Assembly (NCBI GenBank): GCA_038240875.1
Contig: JBBRGG010000038.1
Span: 1-18,429, forward strand
From: JBBRGG01 sp038240875
GTDB taxonomy: Bacteria; Planctomycetota; Phycisphaerae; Phycisphaerales; UBA1924
Direction: 5' to 3'
DNA length: 18,429 nucleotides
Both the position numbers and the translations under genes were made by a program. Under the pieces are notes generated by a model that had not been told where the DNA came from, ran no database searches, and saw nothing but the letters and a program-made list of their open reading frames with translations. Of the stretch, positions 1 through 8,129 are shown in pieces (position 1 is the first letter of the stretch; each line of letters starts with the position of its first letter).

Positions 1-1155
1 GTTGGCGATGAAGGAGAAGTTGTACATGGTGGCCCAGCGGAGAGCGTTGCCGTTGGGGTTTTGGGCGAAGGTCTGAGTGCCAGCCCAGGTAACGCCGGAG
101 GCGGAGACGGTGCTGGTCCAGTCGGTGTTGTTGAAGGGATCGCCGGAGTGGTAATCGATGTCTTTGAAGGTGACGTTGGTGACGGTTACGCCAGGGCCGA
201 CCGGAACGAGGAGGTTGGCACCGCTGCGGTGGCTGTTGATGTTGTTGATGGCGTAGTCGTATCGCCAGGTGCCATTGCCGAGGTCGGTGACTTTGGCACC
301 GGCGACGAAGCGGCCTTCGTTGACGACGTCAACATCGCGGAGGACGACGGAGTTGTCGGCGATGGGGGTGGAGCCGGAGATGCCGCCGCCGTAATCGCGC
401 CAAGCGTAGATGGCGGGCTTAGTTTTTTGAGCAGCTTCGGCAGCGGACTGGGCGAAGGTGGTCTGGTTGACGTTGACGCGGCGGTAGGTGGCGTTGTTTT
501 CGCCATTGCCAGCGGGTGCGTCATCGGAGCAGACGAAGACGCCTTCGATGAAGTAGAGGGCACCGGGGAAGTTGGTGGTCTTCATGTCAATTTCGGGAAC
601 GCGGACGCGGCGCCAGGTGACATCGGTAGCGGTTCCACTGGGGACGACGGCGACGACGCCGGAGTAGGCGTTGACGCCCGAGCGTGGGCCAAGGCGAGAG
701 GTGCCGCCGTTGTAACCAGCGGTGTAGGAGTCGGTGCAGCCAGGGCGAAGAAGGCCGGCGGAGCCGGTGCTGCTACAAACTGCTGGGCCAGATAGGGTAC
801 AGGCGGTGCCGTTGGCAACGCAGCAGGCGTACTTGGCGAAGCCCATGCCGATCTGTTCGATTTTGCCGCCATGGAGGCGGAACATGTTCATGGCCATGAC
901 TGGGCCACCGTTGTTGCCACCGACGTTCCAGCGAAGGCCGGCGGTGCCGATGTTGGTGGTGTAGGAGGCGTAGGCGTAACCCCAGACCTTGGCGTCGCCG
1001 GTGCCGACGGAGCCGAAGTTGGCGACGGCGGAGGTGCCGCCTTGGCCGAAGTCACAATAAATAATGTCGGCGCCAGCGGCCAACACAGTGCTTGCGCCAG
1101 CGAGCGTGGCCAAGAGGCCAGCGGCCATGGCGAATCGATTCTGCAGCATTGACAT
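1..1155 (-). CDS. Secreted Cys-containing protein of unknown function (3' end off window)
   Basis: This frame reads open for 385 codons from ATG at 1155 to the left edge, so its C-terminus is not seen. An AGGAGAT ribosome site lies about 6 bases before the ATG; a second in-frame ATG is at codon 3. Residues 1-27 form a signal peptide (short basic start, hydrophobic AAGLLATLAGAS, then VLAA). The mature part is rich in Gly, Asn and Thr and has Cys at 34, 111, 112, 119, 127, 140 and 209. Recognisable blocks are NMFRLHGGKIEQIGMGF (90-106), LGPRSGVNA (155-163), GALYFIEGVFV (198-208), KPAIYAWRDYG (246-256) and NALRWATMYNFSF (370-382). I recall similar blocks in secreted proteins of planctomycetes, often with a C-terminal sorting signal, but no function. 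Codons are almost all C-ending (GCC, ACC, GGC, AAC), unlike the neighbours, which suggests high expression. No enzyme motif was seen. Confidence 0.85.
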   Translation of the reverse strand, partial: MSMLQNRFAMAAGLLATLAGASTVLAAGADIIYCDFGQGGTSAVANFGSVGTGDAKVWGYAYASYTTNIGTAGLRWNVGGNNGGPVMAMNMFRLHGGKIEQIGMGFAKYACCVANGTACTLSGPAVCSSTGSAGLLRPGCTDSYTAGYNGGTSRLGPRSGVNAYSGVVAVVPSGTATDVTWRRVRVPEIDMKTTNFPGALYFIEGVFVCSDDAPAGNGENNATYRRVNVNQTTFAQSAAEAAQKTKPAIYAWRDYGGGISGSTPIADNSVVLRDVDVVNEGRFVAGAKVTDLGNGTWRYDYAINNINSHRSGANLLVPVGPGVTVTNVTFKDIDYHSGDPFNNTDWTSTVSASGVTWAGTQTFAQNPNGNALRWATMYNFSFIAN

Positions 1156-1244
1156 TCGAGATCTCCTGTTTCGTTGACAAAACGCACCTGAAGGGTGCAC
1201 GCGAATCAGCCCCATGAGCCCAGATGCTGGGTGTACGAGCGTGT

Positions 1245-1273
1245 AATCTAGCGAAAGATTCAAACCCAAACAA
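1245..1273 (-). promoter_or_regulatory. Possible promoter of the secreted-protein gene
   Basis: On the minus strand TTGTTT (1268-1273) and TAGATT (1245-1250) are separated by 17 bases, a sigma70-like spacing about 90 bases upstream of the ATG at 1155. The leader it would make contains a small hairpin, GCACC-CTTCA-GGTGC, near 1184-1200. The match is weak in a region that is locally AT-rich, so this is tentative. Confidence 0.25.
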
Positions 1274-1512
1274 CACTTAGTTGTCAGAATGGCAAGCATT
1301 TGTGGGTTTTTTAGTTGTTTTACGCACACGCATGTCTTGAATTACCCTGAGATAACTTGGCTTTCACGAACATGTGAGGTCTTGTTTGACGAACAAGATC
1401 CATACTGGGCGTGGTCGAGCCCGGGCAGCTGCGCGTATACGTTTGCATCGGCTATGGTTTGTATTGAAATTGTCCGATCTTGCACGGCTAAACATGGGTA
1501 TTTTTGGGCTTT

Positions 1513-1528
1513 GAATTGGTATCAATTC
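1513..1528. promoter_or_regulatory. Perfect inverted repeat just before the phosphatase start
   Basis: GAATTG and CAATTC form perfect 6-base arms around GTAT, ending 4 bases before the ATG at 1533. It occupies the place where a ribosome binding site would be, and no good Shine-Dalgarno sequence is present there. It could be a dyad operator or an mRNA hairpin masking initiation. It is short enough to be chance. Confidence 0.35.
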
Positions 1529-1532
1529 GCAT

Positions 1533-3320
1533 ATGGACACATCGCACTCGCAATCACGGATGCAGACCCAGCCATTGCGGCTGGAGCCTGTCTCGGGGCC
1601 GACGATCACGCCGGTTGATTTTGTTCAGGCACAAGACAATCCAAATCTGACGCAGACGCTTGGTCGGTCGAATCAGTGTGACGTGATGCTGGATGATCCG
1701 GAGGGGGTTTTGTCGCGGCGGCACGCGGAGTTTTCGAGTCGAGGTGGTGCGTGGCAGGTCACGGACCTGACGAGCAAACATGGGACTTGGATCAATGGCA
1801 ATCGGCTCGCGCCGGGCACGCCGACGGAGCTTACGCCTGGAGACCGGTTGCGGATTGGGGCGTGGGTGTTTCGAGTGGTCATTGGCGCGCAAGGGAACAC
1901 GGCGACGGGGACCAACAGCGCGGACTTTGCACACAGCGGCGGTTCGCAGGCACGGTTCTTTGCCACGCAGGATGATCGCGCGCAGGGGCAGTCGTTGATT
2001 AAGCGGCTCGCCGCGGCACATTCGTCGGCGCCAGATAGCCAGCGGCGGCTGGAATTGATTATTCAATCTGCACAGACGATGCAAGCGGCTCGATCAGAAC
2101 TTGAGATCGCGGAAGCCGCACTGGCGGCGGTGGCGTCGGGAACAGGCTTTCCAAGGAGCGCGTTTCTGCGTGCCGACGACAAGGGCGAGCAGGTCGAGGT
2201 TGTTGCGCAGCGGTTTCCGGCGGGCGGGACGAACTCGGCGTTTTCGCGGTCGCTACTGAGTGCGGCGAGCGAGGGTGCGACGGTGGTGCTCAATGGTGGC
2301 GATGTGCCCAACTATGGGCAGAGCATCGTGAGCTTGCAGATATCGTCGGCGGTGTGTGCGCCGATCACGGTTGATGGCACGGCGGACGCGTTTTTGTATG
2401 TAGACACGCGTGGTCGCGAAGGGCGCATGGACGTGGGGAACATTTCGCCAGATTTAGCGGCGTATGTGCAGGCAATTGCAAGGCTCGCGGGGCTTGCGTT
2501 ATCGAATTTGCATCGGCAACGGCTGGAGCGCGATAGCACACGGCGGCGTGCGGACCTTGAAGCGGCGCGCGGGGTGCAACGAATCATCATGCCACCGAGC
2601 TCGGGGCAGATGGGGCGGTTGTCGTATCACATGTTGTCGATCCCGGGGCGGTTTGTCGCGGGAGACTTGTTTGACGTGGTGCCGATTTCGTCGACGCGGG
2701 TCGCGGTTTTGCTGGGCGATGTGGTGGGCAAGGGGATCGCGGCTGGAATGGTGATGGCTAATGTGCAGGCGCACTTGTCAAGATTGCTGCGCACCGAAGA
2801 AGACCCTGCAGTTGCTTTGGCGGAAGTAAACAGGCTGGTCGCGGAATATGGCAGGCGGGCGGGCGATGAGGCGTCGAGCACGCTCTTCTTGTCGCTCTGG
2901 ACAGGCATCTTTGATATGGAAGCCAACACGCTTCGGTATTGCGATGCGGGGCATGGGATATGGATTTATCGACCCAAGGGTTTGTCGCCGACGGCGGCGC
3001 TGGGTGGGGATTGCTTGCCTTTGGGCGTTGATGAGACGGCTGAGTTCAACACGTGCATGATCGACTTCATGCCTGGGGATCGGTTGGTGGTGTTTTCCGA
3101 TGGCGTGATCGAGCAGCGGGGCGCGGGTGGCGAACAGTTTGGGATTCGGCGCGCGTTGGAATCGCTCGCGCCAGATCGCGCGCCCAAGGACGACGCGGAG
3201 AAATTGTTGTCGGATTTAACGCTGTTTGCGAACAACCCGGCGTCGCCTGCTGAACAGAGTGAGCCGGGGCAGGATGGGTTTGCTGACGACGTGACGATCG
3301 CGTCGATTGGGTTTGAGTAG
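1533..3320 (+). CDS. FHA-GAF-SpoIIE (PPM/PP2C-type) serine/threonine phosphatase
   Basis: A 595-residue cytosolic regulator. The FHA domain spans about 25-117, with GRS (44-46), SRRH (61-64), KHGT (82-85) and NGN (88-90), the residues that bind phosphothreonine peptides. A GAF-like sensor follows at about 170-325, then a short charged helix (327-350) of the kind that transmits signals. The C-terminal SpoIIE domain (about 360-593) has AGDLFD (376-381), GDVVGKG (395-401), CDAGH (470-474), FSDGVIE (521-527) and DDVT (585-588); its Asp residues would bind Mn/Mg. Such proteins dephosphorylate Ser/Thr on anti-sigma antagonists or other partners; here the FHA part suggests docking to a Ser/Thr-kinase substrate. 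No kinase, anti-sigma or antagonist gene lies next to it, so the partner is unknown. The ATG at 1533 has no clear ribosome site; ATG 1560 (residue 10) is an alternative and leaves all domains intact. Confidence 0.92.
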   Translation: MDTSHSQSRMQTQPLRLEPVSGPTITPVDFVQAQDNPNLTQTLGRSNQCDVMLDDPEGVLSRRHAEFSSRGGAWQVTDLTSKHGTWINGNRLAPGTPTELTPGDRLRIGAWVFRVVIGAQGNTATGTNSADFAHSGGSQARFFATQDDRAQGQSLIKRLAAAHSSAPDSQRRLELIIQSAQTMQAARSELEIAEAALAAVASGTGFPRSAFLRADDKGEQVEVVAQRFPAGGTNSAFSRSLLSAASEGATVVLNGGDVPNYGQSIVSLQISSAVCAPITVDGTADAFLYVDTRGREGRMDVGNISPDLAAYVQAIARLAGLALSNLHRQRLERDSTRRRADLEAARGVQRIIMPPSSGQMGRLSYHMLSIPGRFVAGDLFDVVPISSTRVAVLLGDVVGKGIAAGMVMANVQAHLSRLLRTEEDPAVALAEVNRLVAEYGRRAGDEASSTLFLSLWTGIFDMEANTLRYCDAGHGIWIYRPKGLSPTAALGGDCLPLGVDETAEFNTCMIDFMPGDRLVVFSDGVIEQRGAGGEQFGIRRALESLAPDRAPKDDAEKLLSDLTLFANNPASPAEQSEPGQDGFADDVTIASIGFE

Positions 3321-3325
3321 AGAAG

Positions 3326-3420
3326 ACGGCATTCGGGGATAAACGGCATACGGCATACGGCATACGGCATACGGCATTCGGCAACAGGCATTCGAGAAAT
3401 CAAAGACAAAGGCATTCGGG
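3326..3420. repeat. ACGGCAT heptamer tandem array with diverged flanking copies
   Basis: Five perfect head-to-tail copies of ACGGCAT fill 3343-3377. Related words ending in GGCATTCG occur outside them, near 3328, 3375, 3388 and 3411. The array begins a few bases after the stop codon of the FHA-GAF-SpoIIE gene and lies between it and the convergent gene ending at 3516. On the minus strand it translates to a Cys-Arg-Met-Pro-Tyr-Ala-Val pattern, an artefact of the 7-base period. Confidence 0.9.
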
Positions 3421-3515
3421 AAGACAAAAATACGTGTGGCAATCGCACGATGCGGTTAGCAACAGCAGAGCAAGTAGTGTGTTGTTCGCGTGGCTCGTGT
3501 GCATCGAGCATGAAT

Positions 3516-4538
3516 TTAACGGCGTTCGGTTTGGAACGTCATGTCGAGCCTGCCATCGCGTGGGGCGAGCTTGAGGATACGGACGCGTCGGCCATCGTCG
3601 AGGCGGATGACGGCGTCGCGAGTGAGCGGGCCTTGACCCATAAGGGCGCGCATAGCGGCTTGAGCTACGGGGGTAGCCAATGTTTCGGCGGGGACAAAGT
3701 CTGAGGCACGGGCGCGGACGGTGTCAACAAGCCAGGACGCGGGCAAGGAGACGCGGCCGACGCGTACTGTGGTAGCGGGGGTCAAGAGCGCACCGTTGGC
3801 GTCAACTTCCGGACGGGTTTCGACGCCCAACACTTGAGAGCTTGCGGCCCCGCCGACGAGGAGCGCGCCGGCAACGATGGAGCCATCGCGGAATGAAACG
3901 CGAATCTGCGCGACTTGAGATGGCCAGGCGTCATCGCCTTCGCGGCTGGCGATCCAGCGAGGCAACCTTGTTGCGAGCCAGGCGCTGGCGTCTTCTTCGG
4001 AAATGGATACGGACCATGGGTCGCTGCGCCAGACGCCATCGCGATCGCGCGAGCCCATGCGAACGAGGGAGAGCTGGGCGAGGACGGCGTTTTCGACTTC
4101 GGCGGCGCGTTGCGACCATGAGGCGGGAAAGTTTGCGGCGGTGCCTGATGATGAAGATTTCGTGGGGCCTTTGGCCTGGATGAGCAGGGTGGCTGCGGCG
4201 GGACGCTGCCACCAGTCGGGCGTTGCGCGAGAGAGCATGTATAAAGGCACAAGAGGCGTGGTTAATGCGGCGAGAGTCACGCCCGCGACCACGAGGATTC
4301 GGCGTCGGCCAGAACGAGTGCGAATGTTGAGGCGAAATGCGTGGAGTAATTGCGCTATTGCCCGCACAAAAGCGTCGCCTATTGCGGGAAGGATTACGAC
4401 CGCAAGGACAATTGCAAACACCGCTGCGTTCTTTAGGAAGCGTGCGACAATGTGGAGCGCGCGGAGTAGGCGCTGCATGTGTGCGAGTGTTTGCGCAGAA
4501 GTAGGCGCGAGGGGAAGTTGTGCCTTGGGATCTGCCAC
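3516..4538 (-). CDS. Membrane-anchored protein of unknown function
   Basis: A 340-residue protein read from GTG at 4538 (an out-of-frame ATG overlaps it at 4540) to TAA at 3516. No clear ribosome site precedes it, so the start is uncertain. The N-terminus has two hydrophobic segments, about 36-58 (KNAAVFAIVLAVVILPAIG) and 84-104 (ILVVAGVTLAALTTPLVPLYM), with a basic stretch RTRSGRRR between them. The remaining soluble domain alternates beta-type segments with charged turns and includes ISEEDASAWLATRLPRW and TVRVGRVSLPASWLV. The latter, a predicted strand leading to a named repeat of 'position then property', loosely recalls lipid-binding-like DUF2140/LmeA extracytoplasmic domains, but I cannot assign it. 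It converges with the phosphatase gene and shares no obvious operon. Confidence 0.75.
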   Translation of the reverse strand: MADPKAQLPLAPTSAQTLAHMQRLLRALHIVARFLKNAAVFAIVLAVVILPAIGDAFVRAIAQLLHAFRLNIRTRSGRRRILVVAGVTLAALTTPLVPLYMLSRATPDWWQRPAAATLLIQAKGPTKSSSSGTAANFPASWSQRAAEVENAVLAQLSLVRMGSRDRDGVWRSDPWSVSISEEDASAWLATRLPRWIASREGDDAWPSQVAQIRVSFRDGSIVAGALLVGGAASSQVLGVETRPEVDANGALLTPATTVRVGRVSLPASWLVDTVRARASDFVPAETLATPVAQAAMRALMGQGPLTRDAVIRLDDGRRVRILKLAPRDGRLDMTFQTERR

Positions 4539-4859
4539 ATACGAGCGTAGCGAAGAAAAGAGTTGGTACTTTCGAGATAGACTGCGTGAATGGGTGCGTG
4601 GACGGGTGCGTGGGCGAGTGAGAAAGTAACGACTGAAAGCAGTGTGCCGCGCACGCTAACCAATGCTCGATTTTTCTGAGCTAATGTCGAGACGTGTGCA
4701 TGAGCTGACCATGCAGCACGTTTACCTAATTTTAAGTCTTTGCATTGATTTGTTGACCTGCAAAGCGAAGTTGCATTCAATGTCCTTACCCTCCGCACTT
4801 CACGAAAGTAACGTCGAGGCGGCCTTTAGACGATCAAACACTGCGTTTCCGAGGTTCTC
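4539..4859. other. Divergent intergenic region with a short tandem repeat
   Basis: This gap lies between the divergent starts at 4538 (minus) and 4860 (plus), so both promoters should be here. It holds two 12-base copies, GGGTGCGTGGAC (4592-4603) and GGGTGCGTGGGC (4604-4615). The right half (4690-4800) is AT-richer, with TTTACCTAATTTTAAGTC near 4721-4738. I see no gene in it. Confidence 0.5.
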
Positions 4860-5882
4860 ATGCCCATGTATTCGCTTATTTCAGGACGTTTACGAACTCT
4901 TCGAGCAAATGTCGGCGTTGCCTGCATTGGCACTGGAATTGGTATTGGAGTGGGTGTTGGCATGCCTGTGGCTGTGGCACAGGCACAAGAGCAAGCCAGT
5001 CTGGCGACAGCGCCGGTTTTAACTACAGGTCAAGCTGCGGAAGCTACGCCAGTAGATGCAGAAACAAATGCGATCGTGGAACCAGCAAAGAAGTTTTCGA
5101 TTTCGTTTGAGCCAGCAGTGTGGTTCGCGGGCGTAGGCGGCGATTTGAAGTTGCCACGCGGGGAGCCGCCGGTTCTACTGGGTACGGCACCAGGCACAAG
5201 TTCATCGGGCGCCAACGGCGAAGCAGATATTAACGATTTAGGCTTTGATGATCCGCAAACAAGCGCGTTTGGCGAAGCGAATATCGGGTATGGGCGGTAT
5301 CGCTTTAATGTGCGTGGCGTGTACTTCTCGCAAGACGATACGTCCACCGTCAGCACCACGGGCTCCATCGGCGAAGTTGACTATGCGCCAAGCGACACGC
5401 TTACCGGCTCGCTTGATTTCCTTCTGTTTGAAGTCCAAGGCGGGTACCGCGTGTATGAACTCGCGGAGCGTCCAAGGCAGAATGGCGATGGATATGTGTT
5501 CCGGTTTTACGCCGACGTGATGGGCGGGGCAAGGCTGTACAACGTTGATTGGACCATCGATCGCGAAGGCGTATCCAACTCGACCAATTCGTTCGACGAC
5601 TCATGGATCGAACCGACTATCGGCGGCAAGCTTGGCGTGACGCTGTACGAGCAGATAGATATCGATCTCGAAGTAAATGTTGGTGCCGCTCCGTTTGGCG
5701 ATCATTCGTCGTCGTCATGGGACGCGATGCTGGGGTTCACGTGGCGGCCTATTGAGAACCTAGGCGTGCAGATTGGGTTTCGCAACATTTCCTTCAACCT
5801 TGAAGATGGCGATGGCGCGGACGAATTTGCGTGGGATGGCGCGCTCGCGGGTTTGTTTGCGGGAGTTGTGCTGAAGTTCTAA
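4860..5882 (+). CDS. Outer-membrane beta-barrel protein
   Basis: A 340-residue exported protein starting at ATG 4860, with GAGG 5 bases upstream. Residues 1-42 form a long signal peptide: a basic start (GRLRTLRA), an unusual Gly-Ile/Val core at 24-34 and a cleavage site after AVAQA. After a low-complexity linker (43-75) the chain alternates short aromatic strands and polar loops, such as FSISFEPAVWFAGVG, FGEANIGYGRYRFNVRGVYF, LFEVQGGYRVYEL, YVFRFYADVMGGARLYNV and NLGVQIGFRNISFNL. It ends in VVLKF, the terminal aromatic residue typical of barrels recognised by the BAM machinery. Transport specificity cannot be told. The gene stands alone, converging with argS across a hairpin. Confidence 0.8.
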   Translation: MPMYSLISGRLRTLRANVGVACIGTGIGIGVGVGMPVAVAQAQEQASLATAPVLTTGQAAEATPVDAETNAIVEPAKKFSISFEPAVWFAGVGGDLKLPRGEPPVLLGTAPGTSSSGANGEADINDLGFDDPQTSAFGEANIGYGRYRFNVRGVYFSQDDTSTVSTTGSIGEVDYAPSDTLTGSLDFLLFEVQGGYRVYELAERPRQNGDGYVFRFYADVMGGARLYNVDWTIDREGVSNSTNSFDDSWIEPTIGGKLGVTLYEQIDIDLEVNVGAAPFGDHSSSSWDAMLGFTWRPIENLGVQIGFRNISFNLEDGDGADEFAWDGALAGLFAGVVLKF

Positions 5883-5982
5883 GTTAAGGTATTTGCTCAC
5901 GAGAACAAGATGCCATGGGCGGATGGTGAAGGCGACTCTATCTGCTGTGCGCGTTGGCGCGAATGGTGAGTTGGCAAGGTAA

Positions 5983-5999
5983 CCGGCCGGGACGGCCGG
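5983..5999. terminator. GC hairpin between convergent genes
   Basis: CCGGCC and GGCCGG form a perfect 6-bp stem around GGGAC. It lies 100 bases after the beta-barrel stop and about 35 bases after the argS stop, so it could end transcription from both sides. No U-run follows on either strand, so efficiency or Rho dependence is unknown. Confidence 0.45.
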
Positions 6000-6033
6000 A
6001 CCACCCAAGGCAAAGCAAAGGCTAGGCATTGTT

Positions 6034-8055
6034 TTACATGCGTTCGAGCGTGGGGATACCCAGCACGTTGAGCCCATCTTCGAGGACACGAGCCGTGAGG
6101 TCGCACAAGCGCAGTCGCGCGTTGCGTACGACGGCATCTTCAGTCTGAAGCACCGGGCAGCGATCAAAGAAGCTGGAGAACGCGCCCGCGACTTCGTACA
6201 TAAATTGACAGATGCGGTGCGGTTCAAGCCCTGATGCAGCGAGCGCGAGCGTCGCGGGATACTTGAGAAGCGTGAGCGCGAGAGCGCGTTCGGCGGGATC
6301 GTCGAGGGAGATCGCGGCGCTGCGCCAATCCGCCTTAGTGCTGCTTGTAGCTTCGTTGATGATGAGCCCGCGTTCGACAGCTTTGCGGAAGATGCTCTTG
6401 ACGCGGACGAGCGCGTAGAGCAAATAAGGCCCGGTATTGCCCTCGAACGCGAGCATGCGGTCGAATGAGAAGGTGTAATCGCGGGCACGGTCGTTGGATA
6501 GGTCGGCGTATTTGAGGGCCGCCATACCGACTGCTTCGGCGACCTTTGCGAGTTCAGTGATTTCGAGATCAGGGCTCTTATCGCGGACCTTTGCCTGGGC
6601 GCGGTCCACGGTTTCTTGCAGCAGGTCGGCGAGCTTGACGCTGTCGCCGGTGCGGGTTTTGAAAGGGCGGCCATCTTCGCCTAGGACTGATCCAAACGCG
6701 GCGTGTTCGAGGGTTGCGATGGAACCATCGACGAGATTCGTCGCGTATCCGGCGATGCGTGAGGAGGCAAAGACTTGTTTCATGTGCAGGCTTTGCCTTG
6801 CGTCGATGACGTAGATGATGCGGTTGGCCTTGAAGGTTTGCACGCGACGGCGGACGGCGGCGATGTCGGTGGTGGCGTAGAGAAAGCCACCATCGGTTTT
6901 GCGGATAAGGCAGGGGCTTTTGTGCTGGGTGCCGTCGAGATCAACGCGGGTGAGTTCGGGGAGTTCGATGACTAGTGCGCCCGCGCTTTCAACGGCGAGC
7001 CCACGCACGACCAAGTCAGCGACCATGGGCGCGAGCTCGTCGGCGTAGGAGGATTCGCCTGCTGAATCTCGCGCGGTGACGTTGACGTGCAAGCGTGCGC
7101 AGGCAGAGAGGCACTCGCGCATGGTGACGTCGGCGAGTTTCTGCCAAACGGCATATGTCGCGGGCTCTTTGCGCTGTAACTCGATCAGCGCTTGGCGAGC
7201 GGCGGTGAAGGCTTCGGTCGCGCCATCGACTTGCTCTTCGCATTCGGCGAGAGCCTTTGGACCCAGGGCGTGTGTGTGAACAAGAGCGAGTGCGGCGAGA
7301 TCGCGCTGGCACTCAACTTGTGCGGCTTTGTATGCGGTATCGAGCTGGTCGAGCGTGATCTTGTCGATGATGATCTGGCCTTGGGCGGCGAGGCGTTGCA
7401 ACCGCGCGGTGACCATCGCGATGGGCAAACCCCAATCGCCGACGTGGTTCTGGCGGATGACGGTGTGGCCTAGGCGTGTAAAGAGTCGTGCGAGAGCGTC
7501 GCCGATGATGGGGCTACGAAGATGGCCGACGTGCATTTGTTTCGCGAGGTTGACGCCCATCAAATCAACGACGACTATCTCGGGCTTTGTTGCGGCGGGC
7601 GTGCCTAGGTCGGCGCGATCAAGGCGCGCGACCAAGGCTGCGAGGGCGGCGGGGCGCAGTTTGATGTTGATGAAGCCGGGACCAGCGATGGATGCGTCGG
7701 TCAAGGGTTCGCAGAGGTCGATGAGCATGGGCGCGGCCATCGCGACGATTGCCTTGGCGGCGTCATGCGGTTTCATGCCAAGCTTTTTGCCTAGGGGCAT
7801 CGCGGCGTTGCATTGGTACTCGCCAAAGTCGGCTTGCTTGACAGTCGAAGCGGCGGGGGACTTGCTGGCTGAGGGTGGCTTGCTGGCTGAAACCAAGGAG
7901 TCGATCAAGCCTTCAAGAGCGGGGAACGCGGCGTGAATCGCGGCTTCAAATCGAGCGGCAAGGATCGCGCCGGGATCGATGTCGTTGATGACGTTGGGCG
8001 AATGAGAATGAGTGGTATGCGGATCGCTGGTGGGCGTGCTTGCCATAGGGGGCAT
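6034..8055 (-). CDS. argS: Arginyl-tRNA synthetase
   Basis: Class I synthetase charging tRNA-Arg in the cytosol. It has 673 residues, within the range for bacterial ArgRS though longer than the roughly 580 typical of E. coli. The N-terminal tRNA-binding domain is marked by DFGEYQCNAAM (76-86). The Rossmann catalytic core carries HVGH (175-178) in the context NLAKQMHVGHLRSPIIGDAL, then NHVGDWG (203-209), IRKTDGGFLYATTDIAA, and FKTRTGDSVKLADLL where ArgRS lacks a standard KMSKS. The DALR-type helical anticodon domain closes with GLNVLGIPTLERM, the characteristic end. An extra Ala/Ser/Lys-rich stretch at about 52-72 is an insertion in the N-terminal domain. The start at 8055 lacks a clear ribosome site; the ATG at 8046 (residue 4) is equally possible. 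It lies 74 bases downstream of the lipoprotein gene on the same strand and may be cotranscribed. Confidence 0.97.
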   Translation of the reverse strand: MPPMASTPTSDPHTTHSHSPNVINDIDPGAILAARFEAAIHAAFPALEGLIDSLVSASKPPSASKSPAASTVKQADFGEYQCNAAMPLGKKLGMKPHDAAKAIVAMAAPMLIDLCEPLTDASIAGPGFINIKLRPAALAALVARLDRADLGTPAATKPEIVVVDLMGVNLAKQMHVGHLRSPIIGDALARLFTRLGHTVIRQNHVGDWGLPIAMVTARLQRLAAQGQIIIDKITLDQLDTAYKAAQVECQRDLAALALVHTHALGPKALAECEEQVDGATEAFTAARQALIELQRKEPATYAVWQKLADVTMRECLSACARLHVNVTARDSAGESSYADELAPMVADLVVRGLAVESAGALVIELPELTRVDLDGTQHKSPCLIRKTDGGFLYATTDIAAVRRRVQTFKANRIIYVIDARQSLHMKQVFASSRIAGYATNLVDGSIATLEHAAFGSVLGEDGRPFKTRTGDSVKLADLLQETVDRAQAKVRDKSPDLEITELAKVAEAVGMAALKYADLSNDRARDYTFSFDRMLAFEGNTGPYLLYALVRVKSIFRKAVERGLIINEATSSTKADWRSAAISLDDPAERALALTLLKYPATLALAASGLEPHRICQFMYEVAGAFSSFFDRCPVLQTEDAVVRNARLRLCDLTARVLEDGLNVLGIPTLERM

Positions 8056-8129
8056 GGTAGAGGGCGCGAGAACGGCGAGGGCGCAAGAAGATGCGGTGTA
8101 GAAAGGTCTTGGTGAACGCGGGCGAAACG

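Larger units (their letters stand above)
1156..1532. other. Divergent intergenic region
   Basis: These 377 bases separate two divergent genes: the secreted protein reading left and the FHA-GAF-SpoIIE gene reading right. The stretch is clearly more AT-rich than its surroundings, as expected for a double promoter region. Besides the tentative promoter and the inverted repeat listed separately I see no gene; the short open frames here show no protein-like composition. Confidence 0.6.

Noticed and set aside
61..795. Plus-strand 244-codon open frame opposite the secreted-protein gene
   Set aside because: Gly/Val/Asp-only composition is the mirror of GNC codons on the minus strand; the minus frame has a signal peptide, ribosome site and recognisable blocks.
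3343..3377. Possible CRISPR array
   Set aside because: The 7-base repeats are directly adjacent with no spacers and no cas gene is present.
2966..3511. Minus-strand 181-codon frame with repeating Cys-Arg-Met-Pro
   Set aside because: It is the translation of the heptamer array plus the antisense of the SpoIIE domain.
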